Made by a program: the position numbers and the translations under genes. 64,000 bases of DNA. Origin: Gymnopus androsaceus JB14 (Eukaryota > Basidiomycota > Agaricomycetes > Agaricales > Omphalotaceae). Under the pieces are notes generated by a model that was given only the letters and a program-made list of their open reading frames with translations, was not told the DNA's origin and ran no database searches. Shown here piece after piece: positions 53,076-64,000 of this stretch (positions are counted from its first letter, which is position 1; each line of letters opens with the position of its first letter). The stretch covers positions 26,910 through 90,909 of the forward strand of contig ML769657.1 in the NCBI GenBank assembly GCA_009733575.1, written 5' to 3'.

Positions 53076-54692
53076 TTAAGAAGCAGTCTGCTCACCTCGA
53101 AGATCGTAAGATTCAATCGCATAAACAACGAGTGCATCGAGCGCGCGCGGAAACCCAACCCTAGCGTTAGGCTCCAGAGAATCTTCAGGATCCGGCAGTA
53201 GACGACATGCGACGATCTGCTTCAACGTCGACCTCCGATTTCGTTCAATCCATATCGCTCGCATGCCTTGCGGTCCCATAGCATATGCGCTCATGAACGA
53301 CGACGATCGACTGGAACCTAAGGCTCTAGTGAAAAATCGCTCTAGCTCGGCTCTCTCTCTAACGGGACCTATCGTCGTCGTCGAGGAAGATCCCGCAGGC
53401 TGTTGCTCCGAAAGCCTGCCATGAACTGGAATATGATTAGCCATACCGTGTATCGCTGTCAGATTGACATCGAGCAACGGTGGTTGGCCAGTAGTGAAAC
53501 TGACATTGACCACAAAGTAAAACAATCCTTGGATAATGTCGGAAGCTAGCATTCTGAGTGTAAAAACCTTTTCACCTTCAGAAAGGGATTGCTTAGAATC
53601 GGTTTCTACATCTGAGATGCGGACGTCGCGGAAATTGTAGCTTGGAAAGTTGTGTCTAAGCACAGTAGACGGAGAACCTTTGGAGTCTGGGATAGGGTGT
53701 AATTCGATGGAGCGGGTCTTGAAGATGAGGATGTATCCATCTAGGATTCTTAAAGACAGTATGGTAGTGAACTGAAAGATCATATGTGAGCCTTGGATAC
53801 ATGGTTGGATGGAACGGAGCCCACCATATCATCCAATTCAACCGAGTGTGTAGTATCCGCAACCAAAGTGACGCCTTCATTCGAGTCCCCAGGCCATCGG
53901 ACAAGTTCAACTGAGTTCATCTTAGAGAATGCTGCCAGACTTTCACGAGGACAAATATGCCGCACTGTTTGTGAAGCAGACGCGGGAAAGGTGCAGCGAA
54001 GCACAAAATTCAAAGGAAAATCAGATAACAGAACTTCATACAGTGCTGCTAACCATTGTCCCGGTCTAGGCATTGAATTGGGTTAATATGCAGAATTAGA
54101 CGATGTTCGAATAACATACAGTGGTACCGTCATGACCAAAATCAAAAGTTTCTCTCCAGAGTCATCCAAAGCAGCCTGATACGAGGTGGCTTTGTCACTG
54201 CAGATTTGCACACAACTCCATCGTTCAAGCCCTTCTTCTCCAGGAGTCTCCATGTCCCAAAGATTGATAAATCCGTCTGAATAGATCGCAAGGATCCATC
54301 GATCTAGAAAGACTTGCAAGCCAATGAGAAGTTCACCACGTTTCTCATTCAGCTTGACTGGAGCTGTTTGCCTCCGAACGAGCCACAAGGCATCTACGAG
54401 CTCATTCGAGATCACCAGCGCTTCAAGCGCGTCGGATGTCCAATCTTCAAGATTCTGCCGAGCATTAGACGGAAGAGGTAGTCGTGCGCGTTGTTGTTGG
54501 ATCACATTGGCCCATATTAGTTTATCCTCGGTGATCAAGGCCAGATGGGTGCAAGTCTCGACAAAGAAATGGTTTCAATACTGTGAGCCAAACTGGAGGA
54601 CTTCTGCATACCTGTCGCAACGAGATGATATCGACAGTATCCAGATAATAAAAGATTTCAAGGACTACTTCAGTGGGAAGTAGAAGAAACAT
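53076..54692 (-). CDS. F-box protein of the Agaricomycete F-box/WD-like type
   Basis: This is a likely substrate-recognition subunit of an SCF ubiquitin ligase. The start at 54692 gives MFLLLPTEVVLEIFYYLDTV followed by DIISLRQ, an intron, then TCTHLALITEDKLIWANVI: together a clear F-box (LPxEVxxxIxxxL...LxxTCxxL...LW). The C-terminal part, in several exons, has beta-rich segments such as ILAIYSDGFINLWDMETPG and SVELVRWPGDSNEGVTLVA that suggest propeller-like repeats, without strict WD spacing. The final exon ends at 53076 (ALVVYAIESYDLRGEQTAS). It is divergent from the sirtuin gene, with only 96 bp between the start codons, so the two probably share a bidirectional promoter. Confidence 0.7.
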
Positions 54693-54788
54693 TCAAATGT
54701 TCAAGAAGAAGCGCTCGTGAGCGCGCCAATCCGCCGCTCTAAATGGGCGCCTGTATCTATCCACAGCTTCCTCTGTACTATCATCATC
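54693..54788. promoter_or_regulatory. Short bidirectional promoter between F-box and sirtuin genes
   Basis: Only 96 bp separate the divergent start codons at 54692 (-) and 54789 (+). No TATA box is evident. Shared control is inferred from the spacing alone. Confidence 0.5.
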
Positions 54789-56340
<1,552 letters not shown>

Positions 56341-56523
56341 TTCAATTTGCTTAGAAGCTTTGCGTCTATATTCGATTTGAATTTATATACCTAAGTTATA
56401 TATGTAGCCGCTATATTTCCCTGACTAAGCCGCGACTCGAAGCCGGTTGTGCCGGCCCGGTGACGTTCGATGACTGATTATCGTCCGGTCAGATGATCTA
56501 TATGCGCTTGCTCACAAAGTACC

Positions 56524-57740
56524 ATGCGTAATCCTGTTCAAAGCCGCGTACTACCACTCCAGAGCCTTTGCCAGCCTCCAATCCAGACTCGTAACCATCA
56601 TTCTACCCTTGGTCTTGGTATGCGCTGCTTTGTCGCAGTTGATTGCGACACGATGAAAATGTGCGTATTGAAAGATACATGGCGAATTGCAGGGTACCAC
56701 CGCGAAGGCGAGGTGTACCAGAGGCTTCATAAAAACTCTGTCGGAGAATCGCGAACATCCTCGCTGAGATTGACGTTGCCGGGTCATCGCATTCTTGTGA
56801 TTCCTTCGACTCGAAATGGAAAGTACCCCGCGACAGTACGTTTTGTAAGCACATTCACTACCGTATTGTTCTCGACGTCGTCGGGGAGCCTCTCTCCGCT
56901 TTCAAGTCCACCTGGGAACTGAAAAAAGTGATGCTTGACGCTGTTGAAGGTTAGCTACCCTTTTCTCTGCAATAATTCATCTCTCATGTGTCTCGATCTA
57001 TGTAGCCCACCGTGATGTTATTGTCAAAGCTGGGATTCATCATGGTGACGTTTCAGAAGGGAATATTATAATAGTCCGCCCGAACAATGCTCCTCCTATT
57101 TGGCTATCTCATCGACTGGGAGCTCTCCTAGTATGATGAAGACGAGGAACGTAGAGTATACGAAAAAAACGGTATGCATTTATGCTTCACAGGTTTTTCA
57201 TAGTTAACCCCGCAGGGCACCCTTCAATTTATGGCCGCGCGACTTCTCACTTCCGATCCTGTGTCTCGAACTATTGGAGATGATTTGGAATCATTTATGC
57301 TGGTATATCTTTGGATTGCAGTGTTCTACGCTCCTAAAAATATGAGTGCAGTTGAGCACGGTCAAGTGCTGGAGCTGTTTGACTCTCGAAATCCCGTTTT
57401 CAGAAGATCGTGTATGTCTAGTGGCCACACAACACCTTACAACTACCGCCTGCGTTCGACCTTCCTAAGGGCGATTCTCATGAAGTTGATGCACGCTTTC
57501 AGCTTCCGCTACTCTGCTCCACTGGAGTGGATGGATGATAATGCCGAGGAGCACAAACGGAACGCGCAGAAAGTCGAGATGCACGATTTCATGATTCAGG
57601 CTCTGGAAGAAGGTTTGAGGAACGAAGAATGGAAGGCGATTGCAGATCATGCAGAGAGGACGATTCTCCATATCGGGCTAGTTCGTCTTTTCCTTCCTGC
57701 TTATCTTATAGTCTTTCTCCTTCTAACAACCATCCAATAG
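56524..57740 (+). pseudogene. Broken FunK1-family protein kinase
   Basis: Pieces of the fungal FunK1 kinase family appear in order but in different frames: VLKDTWRIAGYHREGEVYQRL (about 56667), HIHYRIVLDVVGEPLSAFKS, then AGIIHGDVSEGNIII (catalytic loop, HGD where HRD is usual), GYLIDWELS followed at once by a TAG stop (57130-57132), YDEDEERRVYEKN and, after an intron, GTLQFMAARLL and DDLESFMLVYLWIAVF. The GYLIDWELS block is out of frame with the catalytic loop. One frame change plus one nonsense codon, together with the changed HRD, argue for a pseudogene. An intron could not remove the stop without deleting the Mg-binding DW segment. Confidence 0.7.
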
Positions 57741-58965
57741 TCTTAGTTTCCGTTCGTACCCAACCAGCCACTCATTCTCGTATATACCGGCCGAGGCTCT
57801 AACAGGGTTTAAACTAGTTCTTTTATTTTCGATAGTTTAGTTATATTCCACTCTCTTCCTTCGTCTCCTCGCTCACAACTGCTTTCTGTTTCCACCAGTC
57901 CGTCGGTAGCAGTCACCGGTCTTGTCGCGCAATTGGTTACTTTCCCTATCGCATATATATGCATGGGCGAAATTCGTCCCCGAAGTTCAAGTTTTTGGGC
58001 TGGCGTTGAATCCGGGACCGTTTTCGATTGGGTATTATTGCATAGGTTCTTATCACGGTTATAGCTTCAGTGGGGTATCAAAGTGCCTACGCAACGGACA
58101 TCGTACCACCATTTTAAAGCTTTACGGGAATTAAACCCACAAATGCGTTGGCTTTTTTCAGGTCGCAGTCCAACGATTATTCCACAACCAAACCTACAGC
58201 TTTAGCTACCAATGATTAACCGTCATGTCCACCTAACTAATCGGTTTCTCCATCGGAGGTGTAGCAAAACGATTCCTTGTCCAACCGTCTTCAATGATCT
58301 GGCCCACGAACCTTGCTCTTTTCAATACTTTGCATTCGACGCATTACGCGGGTATTGGCAGTCGAGGAGGTATCAGCCGTCATACTTTTGATTCTAGGGA
58401 ACATGAATTCAAAGTGCTACCTCTGATTTAATCGCTGTTCTGGACCATGTTTCGGTTTCACCGCTTCACGAGTCTTGCTAGAAATTTGAGCGGGTTAGAC
58501 CATTGGATAGCTTGCAAATTAAATATTTATCAAGAAAACTCGTAGGAATCCGAGAAGTTCTGGATGAGATGAGATTTTGAGCAAGACCAAGTAGATGTTC
58601 CGTTCAACACTCCTTGGATCCGTTTGACGCTGTTCAGAGAATTCGAGTACGTCCGTTCCTTTGTCTAGAACTTGAAGAAAGGTTCGTTTTGCAATCGAGC
58701 TCAATTGAAGAAGTAAGACTGGCCAGGATGCGAGTAATACGAGTGATCTAACATTGAGCAACTAGGCGATCGCGAGAAGGTCAGCCATGAGTACTGAGTC
58801 CTTGAGGGCTTCAAATTGCTCTATAATTCCCAATTCACGACAACGTCAACCAATAATAAGTACAACTACTGTAATACTGAAAACAAAGCGAAAAAAATAA
58901 ACTATCAATACAGACCGAGACGCGAGTAACAGTACAACGGTAGAGAGAGCGGGCAAGAAAACCAT
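57741..58965. other. Intergenic region, nothing recognised
   Basis: This is the space between two convergent kinase loci. Frames do not exceed 80 codons and have no domain. It is probably made of 3' UTRs and unique spacer. Confidence 0.4.
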
Positions 58966-61900
58966 TCAAGCCACCTGCCACTTTGGATTCCTGGTTACAA
59001 GCGCTTTCTCATCGAAATTCCGCATCACCATAACCATCGTCTTGTAGGAAAAGTTGTCCCCCAAGGTTTCCAAGTCAAAGGATATCTGCCCTCCAGCACG
59101 AGCCTTCCTTAAAGCCACAGCTTCTTCCGAAAAACCATCGAACAACGAGTCTCGAATTGTCTGCAGCCAATGTCGAAAGGTAGTGAAGAAGGGTTGCGGA
59201 GCCGCAGTCCAAGAATACTGATGAAGGAAAATATACTTTTCCTTATATATAAAATCATCGCCCTCAGTAAACCATTTGACGAATTCAAGCTTTTCAGCCT
59301 TGACTCCAAAACCGTCATAGTGATAAACCAGCAAGAGGATGACATAGAACAAGGATTCCAAGTCATGGCGGTAATGCAGAGGACCTGTCCAGCCAGTGCG
59401 CTGTTGCTCGTGAGCCATGTACGGTTTCGTACCGGTTCGATGACCAGATGTAGGAGCGTGGCGTTCATCGACCAAGGTAGCGAGGTCATAGTCATTCAAC
59501 ACCCCAAAGATTTTCTTTCCGTCACGACGAAACATGATGTTGGCCTGGCTAACGTCGCGATGAAGAACCCGTGGATGAGTGTAAACCCACTCATGGCCTT
59601 GGGGAGTCATATTAGAGACGACGAAGCGGAGAACAAAAAAGGGTGACTCACATTGTAGGACGTCGTACATGACTTGAGCGAATTCCACTGGCTTTTTCAA
59701 GTCCATGATTGGACAAAGCTCCTCCTGGATTGAGCCACATATAGTACGCTCCTCGTAGCCATCACCAAACCTGATCTTCAACCTGTCCTGGATCGCGCTA
59801 CCATCCGCGATGAACCATCCAAGTACAATGGGGAGGTGCTTCAAGACCCACGCATGCTCATCTACGGCCATATCAATACAGCGTTGGATGGTTTCGTGTT
59901 CGGGGACGCGTCCTTTGACGGGACAACTGATTTTCATGACCAGCTTAAGCCCGTTCCAGTCGCATTCGCCGTCCTCTCCTCTCCAGTCACAGTCGCCATC
60001 CTTGCAGCTGCAAGTCACTCTAAAAACTTTGGTTCCTCTACCGTTGATACCGTTGGAGCAAAACAGTACTTTCCCTAGTCGAATGGTGCGTTTCCCTTGC
60101 CGCGTGCTTGTATTATAGTCGACCGTATAGAGGCTGCCCACGAGGACTTTGTTGGACGGAATCGTTCCCTCTTTAGCAGCGGGGTCGAGATATAGTCCTG
60201 GACGTTTGAGCTGTTTGGGGTCGTACATGAACAGCGCCTGCAGATTAGGAATAATTCCGAGGGCCTCTGGTGAAAGGGCATGCATTTGTTTGATCATCTT
60301 GACGAAGAGCAGCTTCTGCTCTGGGTCTTGAAGATCGAGCACCTGCTCTGATAGTTAACATTGGGAAGTTTTAGAGACAAGAACAAACTCACCTCGGATT
60401 CAACGATGAGACTGTGGTCGTAATAAACAAAGATCAATTTCGCGTCGTCAATCATCAACGTGATGGCGTGAGATCTGATTACACCATACGAGAGAATGTC
60501 CCGAGCATACCCCGCGACTTGATATCTAAAAGCTTGAGGAGTGAGTGGCTGAGGCGAACGGTTCTCTTCATTATCCAGCTGGAATTGTTTTACAGAAGAA
60601 ATGGAAGGCCAGGAAGCTGGAGGGGATTCCGACGACTCCGCCGGGTTCCAGTCCGAGTCCTTGTCATCAGAACCGGGTTCCGAATCGGAAGAGGGAGGTT
60701 TCGTGGAATGGATGGAGGACCCGGATGCTTCAGCAAGAGACTGGGGCTCAGAGGACTGATACGATTCAGGCATCAATTCTGGCTCGGAGGAGTCATACGA
60801 TTCAACGATCGGTTCATCATCGTGTTCACCAATGGAGTCGAGTCCAGCCTTCCGTTTTCCAGCGCGTGTATTGCCTTCAATGAAAGTGAGGTGAGTATTG
60901 GTTTTGCTAAATTATGAATTTTCTTACCGAGATTCCGAGAGGGCCTCTTCCCCTTGCCTGACCTTGGCAAATCATCGTCGTGGTGTGAGCTCATATTGAC
61001 TGCATAGATGAACAAGATACTGAGTAACAGATAAGATTTAGGCAGAATGCACTCACCATTGTCATCTAGCGATTGGACATTCTTGGACCGCCTAGTTCTC
61101 TTTGACGGGCCACCCTCGGCATTCGAGTGCGTATCTACACGATAAAGTGAGTAAAGGGTAAATCCTCATCAGCATAGATCACATACCAAGCTCATCCGAG
61201 TCATCGTCACGGCTTCGTCTTTTGCTAGTAGTTTGTCTTGGTGGTTCCTTGGGACCCTGGATAGGACCGGCTACAACAAACCTTTACTCGACACGTTGGG
61301 TTGAACACAAGAAAGATTTGACTCACGTTTGTATTTCGCTCCCAACGATTCTCCTTTTCTATGCTTGGCTTCAACGATGGCCAACAACAGCGCATAAAAG
61401 ACGCGCCCCTTCTTTCCCGATAAGATTTTAAGCATTTTATCCTCGCCAACGGCAAGGGCTTTGAACAGCATGCCAATATCGGGTTTCTGTGATACAAACG
61501 ATCCTCGCACCGGGACTGGATCCTGCGTGTAAAAGACTTTATCGCTGCCGTCTGAACCGATCTTGTTGAGCAGAGCAACGAGAGAAGGGTACAAATCTGG
61601 TTCCTTGCACCGGCGATTGGTCTGGTCCAGATATCGATTCAACTTGTCCTCGATTTCCTCCGAGATGGTGCTAACGTCCTTCGATAGGTTCACTCCGAAG
61701 ATGGTCAAAGCCCAATCCTTTGCCGGGAGGGTTTTCATGCCCTTGAGATCGCCTTGAAGATGCAAGTTGGCATCCTCCACCTTCGTCTTTGGTTTTATAC
61801 CATAGGTAATAGCGGAGGAGTAACTGGCGTTATGTTGACTATTAGGAGTGCTCTCAACCTCGCTGCGTGGTTGTGCATTACTGTCAACTTTGTCGATCGG

Positions 61901-61969
61901 CGGTGTTCCCTCGCGTGTACGATCCTTAGGGAGTTCAGCGAGCAGGCTAGTTATGTCCGTAGAAGTCAT
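58966..61969 (-). CDS. FunK1-family protein kinase
   Basis: FunK1 is a kinase family expanded in multicellular fungi; its substrates are unknown. The ATG at 61969 starts MTSTDITSLLAELPKD. Exon 1 holds the N-terminal module with SQKPDIGMLF and YALLLAIVEAKHRKGESLGA, the restriction-enzyme-like KPD...E-x-K pattern often seen in FunK1 N-termini. Small exons with acidic and basic linkers (61270-60780) lead to LTPQAFRYQVAGYARDIL and DDAKLIFVYYDHSLIVESE. The kinase core follows: VLHRDVSQANIMF (catalytic loop), LNDYDLA (DYD in place of DFG), GTKPYMAHEQQ (activation segment) and YRHDLESLFYVILL. The stop is at 58966. Motifs are complete, in contrast with the kinase locus at 56524-57740, with which it converges. 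Small exon boundaries are approximate. Confidence 0.85.
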
Positions 61970-63373
61970 TGGAGAGTGGTAGGCTGGTGGTAACAGTATA
62001 ATAGAACGCCCACGCTTAAATAGCTACACGCCCATCTTTCCCAGCCCACATGTGGATAAAGCAAAGGATTCATGTCTGTCATAGCATCAATAATACCCAT
62101 TATTCTCCCTTTTTGTAAATCTTCATCGCCATTTGGTCCATTGTTCTCCCTTTTCGTAAATATCCATCGATTTAACTGTGGTTATCTTTGACAGGATCAG
62201 TGTGAGCGCATGGCAATTCAACGCACCAATTTGCCACCGCCCACGACGCGCACACAGTCGACTGGTACTGTCTGGAAATAGAATAAAAATTTTATTACCC
62301 ATATTCCCATTTGAAGTGGACTGCACCACTGATCAGGGATAGCAAGAAGAAGCGCAAGTCAGAGTGCACAGAGTATGACGAGGTATTCGCGAAGAGAAAG
62401 AAGCATCAGGGTGAGCAGGACGGATTCGGGAGCTCTCTGAGGTTGTAGAAGATGAGAATCCCTCAGACGATGAGGAGGATTGATGTACATTGTACTACTT
62501 TTCCATAAAGAATATTAATCCCTCCTCACCTGCCAGGACCACCATGGACGGAAATCTACATCTATATACACGCATCTGCTTGGATTGTCGGTGTATAACG
62601 AACCTACATAGGAGAGACTATTTCTTTGCGGTCACTGCTCCACCCCGTACCCCAAGTCCCCAATTACAAGTCTCCATCACCCCACGACGCTCAGGCTCAA
62701 GTTCAGCCGCATTCGCTATTTTACAGTTAATTTTGCCTCCAGTGGTATGGATTCTGATCCTGTACTTCCTGGCCGCTGCCGCTCCTCACAGTCTCTGACT
62801 GGCCTGAACGGAATTCCAATCGCTGACGGTACATAACATTCAAGTTCACTTGTTTCAGGCATGACTCAGACTCCAGAGTTATCTTGATCAGCTCGAACAA
62901 CAGACTACTTACATGTACAGTGCTGGCAGTCGACCACACACCATGTGTGGTCGTATGATTCATGAATAATCAATCGGGCTCAAATCGCACTAGCACAGAA
63001 AAAAATACAAAGCAAAACAAAAATACAAAACACATAAATCAAAGACCAGAATCGAATCGACCATAGTAAATTGACCAAGCCGCCAGTCTGGTCTGGCGGT
63101 TTGCCAGAAGCCGGTAACTACGACCGTCCAATATCAATGCTTTTGGTGGTGCAAGTTTGTCAAGAAATTGACAAGATTGACAAAGAAAGTTTATGCAAAT
63201 ATCTCTGCATCCGATCCGAGCGCTCATGTTCAACGATCAACACTCAGCGCTCAGCTGTAGTATAAAAGTGCGGAAAGCCTTGTTCCACTTCTTCATCTGA
63301 GAGTGCAGATTTAACAAGATACACAACTCTCCAAAAAAAAAAATTGGTAGAGGTAAGAGTTGAAGAGAGTTAG
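61970..63373. other. Intergenic region, nothing recognised
   Basis: It includes the promoter of the FunK1 gene. Short frames (up to 102 codons, at 62490-62798 +) show no domain. Confidence 0.35.
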
Positions 63374-63903
63374 TGTCAATGAGGGCCTATTGGGTCTTTA
63401 TATATATGTAGGAAAAATCAAATGATATTCCAAGAGAACAATAGAAACTGTTCATTGTCTTGCCAAAACTGGCAACAATGACAAAGTTTTCTATTGTTCC
63501 TAACTAGGAAATCTCCACAGTTAGCATATAAAAGGCCCCTAGCTCTGTCCTAGATCTCGGAGCTCCTTCCTGGCTCCAACCTTCTCCTTTACATTACTTC
63601 AACTTCCTTGCATCTTTACATTACTTAAGAAATGCTTATGTTCCTTAAGTATTTTTCAAGGATGTATTTCTCTTAGGAATTGATTACAGTTATTCATGTT
63701 ATATAGTTACTAAGTAGTTATACTTACTTACTTACTTGATGATAGATACTTACTCAAGTACAATATGTTTCTTTCTTTTTTACTTAATATTTACTTGACA
63801 TATTAGAGTTACGTTCCTAAATAGGAAGTAGCAGCAGTAAGTCCACACAGGACTTAGTAGTAACGATCACACAGATCGAAGGGGGGACAACAGTGTTATT
63901 ACA
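63374..63903 (+). mobile_element. Possible retrotransposon LTR at the window edge
   Basis: A 530-bp segment starts TGTCAATGAGG and ends TGTTATTACA (TG...CA). It holds a TATAAAA box near 63527 in a promoter-like context and pyrimidine-rich sequence downstream. About 5 bp after the end comes ATGGTACCTAAGC, which weakly resembles an initiator-tRNA primer-binding site (TGGTATCAGAGC). The second LTR and internal genes would lie beyond the window, so this is tentative. Confidence 0.3.
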
Positions 63904-64000
63904 GGGTATGGTACCTAAGCTTATATACAGTCCTAAGTACAAACGATATATCGGGCAGGTGGCTACTGCGTGAATATGTGTGGCTACTGTCCATACGGTA

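Overview
The window is nuclear DNA of a filamentous basidiomycete, most likely an Agaricomycete. The evidence is many short introns of about 45-70 nt, two DUF6533-type membrane proteins, FunK1-family protein kinases, a fungal-style Helitron, and tandem P450/monooxygenase content. There are no bacterial operons, no CRISPR array and no rRNA or tRNA gene that I could recognise.

Layout. 0.7-7 kb: an SPT20-like SAGA subunit (+), then two tandem DUF6533 membrane-protein genes (-). 8.6-9.9 kb: a small HExxH protein gene (+) whose coding sequence is interrupted by a TIR-bounded element that coincides almost exactly with a possible in-frame intron. 11.4-13.6 kb: a GATA zinc-finger regulator (-) with an 18-residue finger loop. 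14.1-14.6 kb: a decayed reverse-oriented copy of the 3' part of the conserved gene at 19.9-21.9 kb. 15.5-19.3 kb: two diverged direct copies of a non-coding segment, one carrying a fold-back insertion. 22.8-25.3 kb: a cytochrome P450 (-).

26-41 kb is a mobile-element-rich island: a degenerate PIF1-like helicase piece, several lineage-specific small genes of unknown function, a DNA polymerase delta small subunit (POLD4/Cdm1) between them, a coiled-coil gene of unknown function, and an uninterrupted 2,465-codon Helitron Rep/helicase reading frame with a C-terminal cysteine-protease-like extension. The coiled-coil gene begins 40 bp after the helicase stop codon.

41.6-48.8 kb holds a tandem segmental duplication with two near-identical flavoprotein (Baeyer-Villiger type) monooxygenases and their flanks. 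49-62 kb returns to housekeeping and regulatory genes: a DED1 RNA helicase with an apparent one-base frameshift, an F-box gene divergent from an HST2-like sirtuin with 10-nt and 8-nt microexons, a broken FunK1 kinase and an intact FunK1 kinase. The last kilobase resembles a retrotransposon LTR cut by the window edge.

Functionally the window mixes core chromatin, replication and translation genes (SPT20, sirtuin, POLD4, DED1) with fast-evolving fungal families and transposon-driven remodelling. Exon boundaries were placed by eye from GT/GC-AG signals and frame continuity, and no database search was possible.
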